64,000 nt of DNA from Gordonia amarae NBRC 15530. Lineage in GTDB: Bacteria > Actinomycetota > Actinomycetes > Mycobacteriales > Mycobacteriaceae. The notes under the pieces were generated by a model. That model did no database searches. It was not told where the DNA came from and saw only the letters and a program-made list of their open reading frames with translations. This document shows, in pieces, positions 1 through 8,445 of the stretch. Positions within the stretch are counted from its first letter, which is position 1. Each line of letters starts with the position of its first letter. The DNA is taken from NCBI RefSeq assembly GCF_000241345.1, contig NZ_BAED01000063.1:115745-179744 (forward strand), given 5' to 3'. The position numbers were made by a program, and so were the translations under genes.

Positions 1-548
1 GGCCCGTTCGCCGGGGTGTTCGGTGTCAGCGCCAGCGACACGCTCAGCGCCCGCGGAGCGGGCATCCCGTCCTCGGCGTGCCAGGTCTCGAAATCCGAAT
101 GCCAATAGAACGGTCCACCGGAGAATCCGGGTTTGAAATTGATGCGGCTCTGGTGGATGTACACGTCGTCGTCGAGGATCTGCCGGGCCACCCCGACGAT
201 GTCCTCACGAGCGCAGATCTCGGCCACCACCGTGCTCAGTTCATGCGCCGCGAACAGCGATCGCACGTCACCGTTGGACGGTTCGCGGATGACGCGGTCG
301 TCGTCACCGAGTTCGTCGGCGATCCGCCGCGCATCATGCGAGGACTCGGCGATATCGTTGTCGCTGAGTACGTCCTGCTGCGCGTGATAGCCCCGGGCGT
401 CGTAGGCGGCCAGTTCCGGTCCGGTCAGCGGGCCGGGCGCAGGCGCCTTACCCCACACCACGGGATGGGGCCGTGGCTCGATCTGGCTCCGTTCCCCGAG
501 ACGGGTCCGGTACACGTCGACCGGTCGTGTCGCACTGGAAATGGTCAT
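1..548 (-). CDS. ectD: Ectoine hydroxylase EctD, 5' part only
   Basis: Fe(II)/2-oxoglutarate-dependent dioxygenase converting ectoine to 5-hydroxyectoine, a cytoplasmic osmolyte. I translated the reverse strand: about 182 residues are visible of a family usually near 295-300 aa, and the gene runs off the left edge. The family signature is unmistakable: YIHQSRINFKPGF, then FYWHSDFETWHAEDGMP, which carries the first His and the Asp of the iron-binding triad. The second iron His lies outside the window. The ATG is preceded by AAGGA about 10 nt upstream. The genes upstream (to the right) are not ectABC, so ectD is either a lone gene or starts an operon continuing to the left. Confidence 0.95.
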   Translation of the reverse strand, partial: MTISSATRPVDVYRTRLGERSQIEPRPHPVVWGKAPAPGPLTGPELAAYDARGYHAQQDVLSDNDIAESSHDARRIADELGDDDRVIREPSNGDVRSLFAAHELSTVVAEICAREDIVGVARQILDDDVYIHQSRINFKPGFSGGPFYWHSDFETWHAEDGMPAPRALSVSLALTPNTPANG

Positions 549-841
549 ATCGATGCAGTCCTTTCCGCTCTGTCAGCTCCCTGCTGTTCCCTACTCACAG
601 CACACAGACGACCCGCGGACGACACACGACGCACTTCGATGCACGAACACACTCGACACACGGAGCACGGGGCGTGGCGCGCCGACGAGGCGTGCCCTGC
701 ACGTTGCCACTGCTGCGCTCCCCCCGCAACCGCACAGGTCGCCGCTGTAGCCGCCGCCACGCGCGTACCGCCAAGAGGCTTCGCAACAGCGGCCGATACC
801 GTGAGAGGTTGTCGTCACCGAAGTAGGAGCGCATCGCAACC
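549..841. other. Divergent intergenic region ectD / thioesterase
   Basis: It separates the ectD start from the oppositely transcribed thioesterase and must hold both promoters. Several short overlapping frames exist on both strands but none has a ribosome site or a recognisable product. I see no clear operator or terminator. Confidence 0.5.
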
Positions 842-1453
842 ATGGACCCACTGCCCACGCACATACCCAACTGGTGGGACAAGCCGGCGCCGGTCACCAT
901 TCCCGACGGGTATGCCGACTTCGTAGAGCAGTTCCGGACCCTTCAGGACGCGATGACCGCGGCCGCTCCCGACGCCGAACAGACCCGTACGGCGTCACGG
1001 TTGGTCGCCGAACTGATCGAGGTACTCAAGCAGTCCGAAACCGACGAATGGTCACAATTGTCGGGGCGACTGCCCGTTCCCGGGCGAGGGCAGACCCTGA
1101 TCCCGGTGGTGCACATCAACTCCGAAACCGAGCACGAGTCACGCGGTACCGTCCGCTTCGGCCGCCAGTTTCTCGGCGGCAACGGCGCCGCGCACGGCGG
1201 CGCGATCCCTCTCATGTTCGACGATGCCTTCGGCCGATTCGCCAATGCCCACGGCCGCGCCATTGCCCGCACCGCGAACCTGCACATCGACTACCGCAGT
1301 GTCACGCCGATCGACACCGACCTCACCGTGACCCTCCGATTCGACCGCGAGGAGGGCCGTAAGCGCTACGTGACCGGTGAGATCCGGGACGGTGACCGGC
1401 TCTGTGTCGAGGCGAGCGGACTGTTCATCGTCCTCAAACCCGGAGCCGCGTAA
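842..1453 (+). CDS. PaaI-family (hotdog) acyl-CoA thioesterase
   Basis: A 203-aa hotdog-fold protein. The C-terminal half carries the PaaI-like core: GNGAAHGGAIPLMFDDAFG around residues 118-136, where the HGG motif sits on the hotdog helix, followed by the strand region TANLHIDYRSVTPI. Family members hydrolyse acyl-CoA thioesters; the substrate cannot be read from sequence. The first ~100 residues form an actinobacterial extension with WWDKPAPV near the start. It converges with the enoyl-CoA hydratase gene, their stops being 1 nt apart. That neighbour, also a CoA-ester enzyme, fits a fatty-acid or acyl-CoA context. Confidence 0.85.
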   Translation: MDPLPTHIPNWWDKPAPVTIPDGYADFVEQFRTLQDAMTAAAPDAEQTRTASRLVAELIEVLKQSETDEWSQLSGRLPVPGRGQTLIPVVHINSETEHESRGTVRFGRQFLGGNGAAHGGAIPLMFDDAFGRFANAHGRAIARTANLHIDYRSVTPIDTDLTVTLRFDREEGRKRYVTGEIRDGDRLCVEASGLFIVLKPGAA

Positions 1454-1454
1454 G

Positions 1455-2267
1455 TCAGGGGCGGCGGCTGCGGTCGGCGAAGGCGCGGACCGCTGCCTTG
1501 TGTTCGTCGCCGTCGGCGCACGCCCGGTAGCGGACGAGTTCGGCGTCCATCGCGGCCTCGAAGTCCAGGTGCCGGGCGTCGCGCAGGTTGGCTTTCATCG
1601 CGCCGATGGCCTGCGCCGACGATGCGGCGAGGCGGCCGGCGATGTCGTGGGCGGTGGACCGGACCTCGTCGTCGGGGACGAGCCAGGTGAGCAGACCGAG
1701 GTTCAGTGCTTCGTCGGCGCCGACGCGGTCGGACAGCAGCAGCAGCCGGGTCGCGGGCCCGGCCCCGATCAGATCGCGCAGTTGCCAGGCGACACCGAAG
1801 TCGCCGGGCAGGCCGATCTTGATGAATGCGGTGGTCAGCAGCGTCGACGGGCCGCCGATGCGCAGGTCGCAGGCCAGTGCGAGGCCGAGCCCGGCGCCGG
1901 CGGTGGCTCCGGGCAGTGCCGCGATCGACGGGGTGTTCATCGACCGCAGCTTCCCGACGACGCCGACCTGCCTGCGGGTGCGATTGTCGAACCATTCCTG
2001 GACTCCGCCGTCACCGACCGGTACGTCGCCGCCGCGTTCGGCGAATGCCTTCACGTCGCCGCCGGCACAGAAGGCCTTGCCCGCACCGGTGAGCACGATG
2101 GCCCGCACGTCGGTGTTCTCCTCGAGATCGGCGAGGACGTCGATGAGCGTGTCGAGCATCCTGGGGGTGACGGCGTTCTTGGCGTCGGGCCGGTTCAGGG
2201 TGATCGTGGCGACGCCGTCGGTGACATCGAGCAGCAATTCTTCTGTGCCGGTGTCGATTCCGCTCAC
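1455..2267 (-). CDS. Enoyl-CoA hydratase/isomerase family protein
   Basis: A 270-aa crotonase-fold protein. The N-terminal strand VATITLNRPDAKNAVTP, the oxyanion-hole segment AFCAGGDVKAFAE near residue 70 and PGATAGAGLGLALACDLRI near 125 are diagnostic. Members hydrate or isomerise enoyl-CoA thioesters in beta-oxidation or related routes. The start is GTG and overlaps the stop of the upstream SDR gene (GTGA), so the two are translationally coupled. The paralogue-rich echA family prevents a precise substrate call. Confidence 0.9.
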   Translation of the reverse strand: MSGIDTGTEELLLDVTDGVATITLNRPDAKNAVTPRMLDTLIDVLADLEENTDVRAIVLTGAGKAFCAGGDVKAFAERGGDVPVGDGGVQEWFDNRTRRQVGVVGKLRSMNTPSIAALPGATAGAGLGLALACDLRIGGPSTLLTTAFIKIGLPGDFGVAWQLRDLIGAGPATRLLLLSDRVGADEALNLGLLTWLVPDDEVRSTAHDIAGRLAASSAQAIGAMKANLRDARHLDFEAAMDAELVRYRACADGDEHKAAVRAFADRSRRP

Positions 2268-3112
2268 GAGGTGACCACCCGTCCGGAGACGTACATGTCC
2301 AGCCGCAGATCCTCTTCGCGTTCGGCGGTGCGGTACTGCGCGAAGTCGGTGACGCTCTCCTCGATCAGTACCGAGTCATCGAGGAAGAAATTGCCCGTGC
2401 AGGTGCGGGAGTCGCGGGTGAGGATGGCGTGCGCGGCGTCGGACATGATCTCGGGCGTGCGCGCCGTGGCGGCCCTGTCCGCGCCGCCCCGGTTGAGGAT
2501 TGCGGCGGTGACGATCGGGGTGCGCGGCCACAGCGAGTTGGCGGCGATACCGGCGTCGGCGAGTTCGGCGGCCAGGCCGATCGTGCACAGGCTCATCCCG
2601 TACTTGGACAGGGTGTAACCGGTGTGCGGGCCAACCCATTTCGGGTCGAGGTCGATCGGCGGCGACAGGGTGAGAATGTGCGGGTTGGTGCCCCGTTCCA
2701 GGTGCGGGATCGCCGTCTTGGACAGCAGGAAGGTGCCGCGCGTGTTGATGGACTGCATCAGGTCGTAGCGCTTCATCTGCAGTTCGCGGGTCGGCGAGGT
2801 GTCGATGGCCGAGGCGTTGTTAATGACGATGTCGATGCCGCCGAAGGTCTCGACGGCCGCGTCGACGGCGCGCTGCACGTCGGCTTCCTCACGCACGTCG
2901 CCGACCACAGGGAGCGCCTTGCCGCCCGCGTCCTCGACCTCCTGAGCGGCCGTGTACACAGTGCCGGTCAGCTTCGGGTGCGGCTCGCCCGTCTTGGCCA
3001 GCATCACCACGTTCGCACCGTCGGCGGCGGCGCGCAGTGCGATGGCCAGGCCGATCCCCCGGCTACCCCCGGACATCAGTATGGTGCGGCCGTTCAGCGA
3101 TCGTTCGGACAA
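2264..3112 (-). CDS. SDR-family oxidoreductase, HSDL2-like
   Basis: A 282-aa short-chain dehydrogenase with the nucleotide motif SGGSRGIGLAIA near residue 14, the NNASAI motif, and the YTLSK active site. The long insert after the Rossmann motif (LAKTGEPHPKLTGTVYTAAQEVE) is typical of HSDL2-like enzymes, which act on acyl or sterol-like substrates. I place the start at a TTG because an AGGAG lies 5 nt before it; a frame extending 23 codons further upstream has no ribosome site and would run into the promoter. It forms an operon with the downstream enoyl-CoA hydratase gene through a 4-nt overlap. Confidence 0.88.
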   Translation of the reverse strand: MSERSLNGRTILMSGGSRGIGLAIALRAAADGANVVMLAKTGEPHPKLTGTVYTAAQEVEDAGGKALPVVGDVREEADVQRAVDAAVETFGGIDIVINNASAIDTSPTRELQMKRYDLMQSINTRGTFLLSKTAIPHLERGTNPHILTLSPPIDLDPKWVGPHTGYTLSKYGMSLCTIGLAAELADAGIAANSLWPRTPIVTAAILNRGGADRAATARTPEIMSDAAHAILTRDSRTCTGNFFLDDSVLIEESVTDFAQYRTAEREEDLRLDMYVSGRVVTS

Positions 3113-3298
3113 GGCATCTCCTACGGTTGACCTTACGGTAATACCGCCCACGATAGCGCGACCAAGCTCCGATACCGCCACTCCCCTCAGACGTCGTCAG
3201 GTATCACAGCGACTTGTCGCCGGAATCAGCAATTGACGCCGGTGCATCCACCCCCACCCTTCGGCCGATCGAGCACCATGGGGCGGGCCACGATTTCT

Positions 3299-3358
3299 CA
3301 CTGTAGGTTCAACTACATCACTACATAGATACAGTCCCTCACTCTATGCAGTGAGGAG
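3299..3358 (+). promoter_or_regulatory. Operator-like dyads before the AlbA_2 regulator
   Basis: Two inverted repeats sit just upstream of the start. TGTAG-N6-CTACA is at about 3304-3319, with CTACAT repeated once more nearby. CTCACT-N6-AGTGAG is at about 3339-3356 and abuts the AGGAG ribosome site. Because the downstream product is a DNA-binding-type protein, autoregulation is a reasonable inference; nothing proves it. Confidence 0.4.
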
Positions 3359-3362
3359 TTCA

Positions 3363-4952
3363 GTGAATACACTGAGCCGACCAGCGATCCTCACTGAGCA
3401 ACAGACAAGAGGATCGGGGTTCACTCCCACCCCAGGCTTTGACGCACAGTCTGCACTGAATCAGTTATCGGATGCCGGACGGCCGCGTGGCTCCAAAGAA
3501 GCGCCCGGACCGGTGACCCCCACCCCCGCCATGACTATCGACCAGATTGAGGTGGACGGCGCAATGGTCGTGGTTGCCGAGGTCGAGGAGCTTTCGGCTG
3601 CGGAGAAGCCCTGCTTCATGACCGCTCAGGGCAAGGAGCGCGGCACCTACATGCGTCTGGCCGACGGCGACCATCGACTGGACACGTACTCGGTCTTCCA
3701 ACTCTCGGTACTCACCGTGCCCAGCGAAGCAGACCGCGAACCAGTCCCAGAGGCAACGATCGCAGACCTTGACACGGACCTCGTCGATCGCACCATAGCG
3801 CGGCTGAAGACCAACCGCCCCAGGTCCCTGGATGGGACATCCTCGGACCGACACGTACTTGAACGGATCGGGGCGATTGACCGGGGAACGGGCTCACCAA
3901 CACTCGGCGGGATTCTCGCGTTGGGTTCGTTCCCACAGCAGTTCTTTCCACAATTGATGATCAGCTTCGCCTCCTACCCAGGCGGATCCAAAGACGTGGT
4001 GGTCGGGGATGAGCGCATGATCGACCGTTCCGTTCTGGAGGGCTCGATTCCGGACATGATCGATGACGCCGTAGCCGCCGTGGTGCGGAACTTGCGGGTG
4101 CGCAGGGTTTCCCACGGTGCCGGTGCACGCAACGTCCCCGAGATTCCGATCGATGCGAGTCGTGAGGCGATAACCAACTCCGTGATGCACCGCGACTACA
4201 GTCCCATGGCGCGCGGGGATCAGGTTCGGGTCGAGTTGTACCCGGATCACCTCGAAGTTCACAGCCCTGGCGGATTGTGGGGCGGTCAGAGCATCAATGC
4301 GATATTTGCCGGACAATCGCGATCGCGAAATTCCGTTCTCGCACGACTGCTGACCGACGTTCCGTTTACCGATCGCGATGAGACCGTCGGCGAGAACGCA
4401 GGATCGGGAATCCCCCGAATGCTCGGAGAGATGACTCGAAATGGTCTTCCCGCACCACGTTTCAGTTCAGTTCCTGCCGAGTTCGTCGCTGTCCTCGACC
4501 GCTTCGGGCTGCTGAATCCCGAAACCAGGGACTGGCTGGATTCACTGGACAATCGCGTCCGGACGCCGATAGGCGACAATGCGCTGGCGCTGATCCATCA
4601 CCTCGGATCAGTAACCGTCGACGAACTGCGCCGGCAACTGGCGATCGACACCCTCGATGCCCAGAACGCGCTCGATGAACTCGCGAGTGCGAACATGGTG
4701 AAGTTCGAGCGCGGCACGTATCGCCTCATCAGGACCACCGGCGGGCAAGACGATCTGTCGACCGTGGAACGTGCGATCGTCGGAGCTCTCACCGGCGACG
4801 TCACCATGACCGTGCAGGATCTGTCCGTCGCGGTCGAACGAACTCCAGGCACATTGCGGCCCCACTTGCGCAATTTGATAGCACGTGGTGTGGTCGTGGC
4901 AACCGCACCACCGACCAGCCGCAGACGTGCATACCGGCTTGCCGGAACCTGA
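3363..4952 (+). CDS. AlbA_2/RecG-like ATP-binding transcriptional regulator
   Basis: About 529 aa, related to the divergent AAA-4/AlbA_2 regulators (COG2865). Visible family landmarks in order: VDGAMVVVAEVEELSAAEKP, KERGTYMRLADGD, the LGGILALGSFPQQFFPQ segment, and an ATPase-like part with EAITNSVMHRDYS and VEVHSPGG-type strands (LEVHSPGGLWGG). Winged-helix segments lie in the last ~110 residues. The usual N-terminal start of the AlbA_2 domain, with its EFK motif, is missing, replaced by ~50 low-complexity residues. I chose the GTG with AGGAG 4 nt upstream; a GTG four codons earlier overlaps that site. Possibly an N-truncated but expressed regulator. Confidence 0.75.
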   Translation: MNTLSRPAILTEQQTRGSGFTPTPGFDAQSALNQLSDAGRPRGSKEAPGPVTPTPAMTIDQIEVDGAMVVVAEVEELSAAEKPCFMTAQGKERGTYMRLADGDHRLDTYSVFQLSVLTVPSEADREPVPEATIADLDTDLVDRTIARLKTNRPRSLDGTSSDRHVLERIGAIDRGTGSPTLGGILALGSFPQQFFPQLMISFASYPGGSKDVVVGDERMIDRSVLEGSIPDMIDDAVAAVVRNLRVRRVSHGAGARNVPEIPIDASREAITNSVMHRDYSPMARGDQVRVELYPDHLEVHSPGGLWGGQSINAIFAGQSRSRNSVLARLLTDVPFTDRDETVGENAGSGIPRMLGEMTRNGLPAPRFSSVPAEFVAVLDRFGLLNPETRDWLDSLDNRVRTPIGDNALALIHHLGSVTVDELRRQLAIDTLDAQNALDELASANMVKFERGTYRLIRTTGGQDDLSTVERAIVGALTGDVTMTVQDLSVAVERTPGTLRPHLRNLIARGVVVATAPPTSRRRAYRLAGT

Positions 4953-5003
4953 GATTCCGGTCGGTCCACCTGCCCGTTCGAGCAAGAGTTCTCGACACTG
5001 TGG

Positions 5004-5040
5004 TTGACCTCGAGCGCACTCGAAGTCCTACCGTGGCCCC
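5004..5040 (+). promoter_or_regulatory. MerR-type autoregulated promoter, leaderless
   Basis: A -35 box TTGACC (5004-5009) and a -10 box TACCGT (5029-5034) are separated by 19 bp, the over-long spacer typical of MerR-controlled promoters. A dyad TCGAG-N4-CTCGA (5010-5023) fills the spacer, just as SoxR/MerR boxes do. The -10 box ends 6 nt before the ATG, so the transcript should be leaderless. Confidence 0.75.
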
Positions 5041-5481
5041 ATGCCCACTGATGACGCCTTGTCCATCGCCGACGTATCGGCCCGTACCGGACTCACCCGG
5101 GACACACTGCGCTGGTACGAGTCGGAAGGACTGATCCCACCGGTACCACGCACGTCCGCCGGCGTCCGGCGCTACGACGACGCGACGATCCGGATGATCG
5201 AACTGCTTGTCCGTCTGCGTCGCACCGGAATGCCCGTGGCGCACATGCGCGACTTCGTGACGATGGTGCAGCAGGGTGCCCGCACCCACGGCCGGCGGAT
5301 GCGGCTGCTACAGGACCACCGTGAGGAGATCGAGAGCCGCATCCGCGAACTCATCGACGATCTGGCCGCCGTCGACGACAAAATCGGCCACTACCGGCGA
5401 CTCATCGATGCCGGCCTTGACTGCGGGGAGATCCCCGTCTCCGATCCCGACGTGCGCACCGAGCAACGCCGAACCACCTGA
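5041..5481 (+). CDS. MerR-family transcriptional regulator
   Basis: A 146-aa regulator. The N-terminal winged helix (LSIADVSARTGLTRDTLRWYESEGLIPP, residues 7-34) and RRYDDATIRMIELLVRLRRTGMP are classic MerR. A coiled-coil dimerisation helix follows (HREEIESRIRELIDDLAAVDDKI). No metal-binding Cys cluster is present, only one Cys near the end, so a SoxR or metal-sensor role is unlikely; it resembles the subgroup found beside aldo/keto reductases and other redox enzymes. The PPOX and AKR genes that follow in the same direction are the likely targets. Confidence 0.9.
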   Translation: MPTDDALSIADVSARTGLTRDTLRWYESEGLIPPVPRTSAGVRRYDDATIRMIELLVRLRRTGMPVAHMRDFVTMVQQGARTHGRRMRLLQDHREEIESRIRELIDDLAAVDDKIGHYRRLIDAGLDCGEIPVSDPDVRTEQRRTT

Positions 5482-5507
5482 CCGCCCCCACCACCCAAAG
5501 TACCTCT

Positions 5508-5897
5508 ATGACAACGATTCCCGACTCGCATACCGACCTACTGACCCGACCGCTGTATGCCCACCTGGCCACCATCCGGCCCGACGGCAGTCCGCAGGCC
5601 AACCCGATGTGGTTCTCCTGGGACGGACAGCACCTGCTGTTCACCACTTCGACCACCCGCCAGAAGTACCGGAATGTGAGCGGTGACCCGCGCGTGGCCA
5701 TCTCCGTCAATGACCCCGATCAGCCGTACCGCTACCTCGAAGTACGTGGTGTCGTCGAACGAATCGAGCCCGATCCGACCGGATCCGAATTCGCCGCGCT
5801 CGCCGATCGGTACGGACTGCCGCTCGACGGTCCGCCCGGAGATGTCGGGCACCGCGTCGTCCTCGTCGTGACCCCGACCGCCACCAGCCACCAATAG
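5508..5897 (+). CDS. PPOX-class (F420/FMN) pyridoxamine oxidase-like enzyme
   Basis: A 129-aa split-barrel flavoprotein. The segment AHLATIRPDGSPQANPMWF is the standard opening of the F420-dependent PPOX family, followed by FTTSTTRQKYRNVSGDPRVAIS (cofactor phosphate binding) and YRYLEVRGVVE. Members use F420H2 or FMN on small substrates; the specific reaction is unknown. It lies 26 nt after the MerR gene and 38 nt before the aldo/keto reductase, so all three are probably co-transcribed. Confidence 0.88.
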   Translation: MTTIPDSHTDLLTRPLYAHLATIRPDGSPQANPMWFSWDGQHLLFTTSTTRQKYRNVSGDPRVAISVNDPDQPYRYLEVRGVVERIEPDPTGSEFAALADRYGLPLDGPPGDVGHRVVLVVTPTATSHQ

Positions 5898-5935
5898 CAC
5901 CCCACCCACCAATAGCATCTGGGAAGGCCTCATCA

Positions 5936-6964
5936 ATGAGAACAATCGAACTGGGCGACGGACTACGGACGTCGGCCCTGGGATTCGGCGGAATGGCGCT
6001 GACCCACGTGTACGGCGGCACCGACGACGCATCGGCGCTGGCTGTGCTGAACGCCGCCGTCGACGAAGGCATCACCTTCATCGACACCGCCGACGTCTAC
6101 GGCACTCCCCCGGCCGGCGCCACAGGACCGGCGGGCACCAACGAAGAGCTGGTAGGCCGGCTCCTCGCCGACCGGCGTGACGAGGTCACTCTGGCAACGA
6201 AATTCGGGATCACCGGGCGTATCGGACCCGTCGATCACACCGAGACGAAGCGCACCCGGGGCGATGCCGAGTACGTGCGTGAGGCATGCGAGGCGTCGCT
6301 GCGCCGTCTGGGCGTCGACGTCATCGACCTGTGGTACATGCATCGTCGCGACCCCGACGTCCCCATCGAAGAGACCGTCGGCGCGATGGCCGAAATGGTC
6401 GCGGCCGGGAAAGTACGCCACCTCGGCCTGTCCGAGGTCACCGCGGGTGAACTTCGCGCGGCGCAGTCGGTGCACCCGATCGCGGCAGTACAGAGCGAGT
6501 GGAGTCTGTGGTCGCGTGACGTCGAGAAGCACGTGGTTCCCGCCTGCGCCGAACTGGGTGTCGGGTTTGTACCGTACTCTCCGCTGGGCCGCGGCTTCCT
6601 CACCGGAACCCTGTCCCGCGACCAGGTGGCCACCGATATGCGTGGTGCCACCACACGATTCGGCGAGAACTGGGACGCCAATCAGCGCGCCCTCGCAGTG
6701 GTGTCCGACGTCGCGGCCCGCTTCGGCGCCACCAACGCCCAGGTCGCCCTCGCCTGGCTGTACGCGGCCGGCCGACGGGCCGGGTTGCCGGTGGTTCCTA
6801 TTCCCGGAACACGCTCGACATCAAGGCTTTTCGAGAATGCCGGGGCAGTCGAACTGAACCTCGACGATGCCGCGATCACCGCACTCGACGCGGTGTCGGA
6901 CCTGGTTGTCGGGGGTCGCAATATCGTCGCCGACCCGGCCTGGATCTCCTCGGGCCGCGAGTAG
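5936..6964 (+). CDS. Aldo/keto reductase
   Basis: A 342-aa NADPH-dependent (beta/alpha)8 reductase. The catalytic tetrad is visible: Asp and Tyr in FIDTADVYG, Lys in LATKFG, and His in DLWYMHRRDP. The C-terminal cofactor site is VVPIPGTRSTSRLFENAGA. Length and motifs match the AKR family that includes YakC/AKR13-like proteins. It is the last gene of the MerR group and probably detoxifies aldehydes or quinones under control of that regulator; the substrate is not evident. Confidence 0.9.
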   Translation: MRTIELGDGLRTSALGFGGMALTHVYGGTDDASALAVLNAAVDEGITFIDTADVYGTPPAGATGPAGTNEELVGRLLADRRDEVTLATKFGITGRIGPVDHTETKRTRGDAEYVREACEASLRRLGVDVIDLWYMHRRDPDVPIEETVGAMAEMVAAGKVRHLGLSEVTAGELRAAQSVHPIAAVQSEWSLWSRDVEKHVVPACAELGVGFVPYSPLGRGFLTGTLSRDQVATDMRGATTRFGENWDANQRALAVVSDVAARFGATNAQVALAWLYAAGRRAGLPVVPIPGTRSTSRLFENAGAVELNLDDAAITALDAVSDLVVGGRNIVADPAWISSGRE

Positions 6965-7022
6965 CGGACGTATCGGGCTCCACCAGCCGAACCTCACTGC
7001 CGGCCATGGGTTTTCGTAACCC

Positions 7023-8015
7023 CTAGGGTGCGGCGGAGCGAAGTTTGCCCAGCAGGGCCGGGGCGACCTCGTTCAGGAACTGTTGCTGGTTCCGCCCGCC
7101 GATCTGAACGAGCGCGATATCGGTGAAACCCGCTTTCCAGTACGCGCTCACAGATTCGACGATCCGGTCCAGATCGGGCCCGCAGGCTACCGACTGCGCG
7201 ATGTCGTCGGGGGTCACGCTCCGGGTGGCCGAGCCGAAGGCCCTGGGAGACGGAAGCTCGGAATTGACCGGCCAGCCGAGCCCGAACCAGCGGAACTGCT
7301 CGTGCGCCCGGGCTATCGCGTCGTCCCGGTCCCGATCCCAACAGATGGGGATCTGCCCGATCGCACGGGCATCATCGCCGATGCGGGTGGTCCGTGGATG
7401 CGAGTTCCAGCTGTCCACGAGTTCGGGTCGTGGTTCGGTGGCGATCATATGGTCTGCGAGTGGGCCGAACGCGGCGATGCCCCAGTCACCGGACACCGCG
7501 GCGCCGATCGGCACTCCACCCGATTCGGGCAGGTCCCAGAGCCGGGCGTTGTCGACATCGAAGTGCCGTCCGTGGACGGTGACCGTCTCGCCCGAATGCA
7601 GTGACCGGATGATGGCGATCGCCTCGGCGAGTTTGTCCTGGCGGGTCCTGACCGACGGCCATCCCCGGCCGGCCACGTGTTCGTTGAGATTCTCGCCGCT
7701 GCCCAGGCCGAGGGCGAACCGCCCGTCGGCGAGCAGTTGCACGGTAGCGGCCTTCTGCGCCACCACCACCGGGTGATACCGCGTGGTCGGGCAGGTCACG
7801 TACGACATCAGCCCGATACGTTCGGTCGCGTATGCGGCAGCGCCGAGAACCGACCACGCGTAGGGTGCATGCCCTTGGGCGTCCAGCCACGGAAAGTAGT
7901 GATCGCTGCACACGGCGAAGTCGAATCCCACCGATTCGGCGGCGACGACGTCGTCGACGAGCTGGGTCGGGCCGGCCTGTTCTGTCATCATGGTGTAGCC
8001 GAATTGTGTACTCAT
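7023..8015 (-). CDS. F420-dependent LLM-class oxidoreductase, FGD-like
   Basis: A 330-aa luciferase-like TIM barrel. SDHYFPWLDAQGHAPYAWSVLG near residue 37 and GSGENLNEHVAGRGWP near 105 match the TIGR03557 / F420-dependent glucose-6-phosphate dehydrogenase-like family, which hydrides F420 from a sugar or alcohol substrate. It is the third gene behind xfp and the VOC protein, 36 nt after the latter, with a GGAG ribosome site. The neighbourhood places it in the sigma-F-type stress operon. Confidence 0.87.
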   Translation of the reverse strand: MSTQFGYTMMTEQAGPTQLVDDVVAAESVGFDFAVCSDHYFPWLDAQGHAPYAWSVLGAAAYATERIGLMSYVTCPTTRYHPVVVAQKAATVQLLADGRFALGLGSGENLNEHVAGRGWPSVRTRQDKLAEAIAIIRSLHSGETVTVHGRHFDVDNARLWDLPESGGVPIGAAVSGDWGIAAFGPLADHMIATEPRPELVDSWNSHPRTTRIGDDARAIGQIPICWDRDRDDAIARAHEQFRWFGLGWPVNSELPSPRAFGSATRSVTPDDIAQSVACGPDLDRIVESVSAYWKAGFTDIALVQIGGRNQQQFLNEVAPALLGKLRSAAP

Positions 8016-8051
8016 AGAAGTGATCTCCTTGGATAGCGGCGAGGCGTTGCG

Positions 8052-8432
8052 CTACTGGGGCTTTGCGGGCAAAGCGCTGCGGATGGATACCACGTTGCCC
8101 GCGGGGTCGGTGAGGCTCGCGTGACCGGGGTGCGCCGGATACGAGTCGCCCACGAGCGGACCCGCCCCGAGCGCGGTCAGCCGTTCGACGGCGGCGACCA
8201 CGTCCTGGGTGTCGTAGGCACGCAACTCGATCGGGGTGTCCTTCGACAGTGTCTGCCGTCCCACCTGTTCCGGGTACACCGTCATCCGCACCGTATGACG
8301 TTCATCGAACAGTGCGGCGGCACCGTCACCTGCCTCACTGACACTCAAACCCAATGCCGCGGACCAGAACTCCGCCGTTCGCCGAACATCGTCGGCCTGG
8401 ATCTTTTGTTCGGGATCAGTCAGTTCCAACAT
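8052..8432 (-). CDS. VOC/glyoxalase-superfamily protein
   Basis: About 126 aa with one or two beta-alpha-beta-beta-beta modules: a helix RRTAEFWSAALGLSV early and GDSYPAHPGHASLTDPAGNVVSI at the end. This is the usual glyoxalase/bleomycin-resistance layout, with the His and late acidic ligands of metal-binding members not clearly conserved. I chose the ATG 13 nt after the xfp stop, preceded by AAAGGAC; upstream frame extension lies inside xfp. Function unknown; stress-related by position. Confidence 0.75.
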   Translation of the reverse strand: MLELTDPEQKIQADDVRRTAEFWSAALGLSVSEAGDGAAALFDERHTVRMTVYPEQVGRQTLSKDTPIELRAYDTQDVVAAVERLTALGAGPLVGDSYPAHPGHASLTDPAGNVVSIRSALPAKPQ

Positions 8433-8445
8433 GACTTCCGTCCTT

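Noticed and set aside
78..926. 282-codon plus-strand frame at the left edge
   Set aside because: It is antisense to ectD, whose iron-binding and substrate motifs are unmistakable on the minus strand.
6985..7022. Terminator between the aldo/keto reductase and LLM genes
   Set aside because: Only a 5-bp stem (GGGTT/AACCC) is present; too weak to list as a feature.
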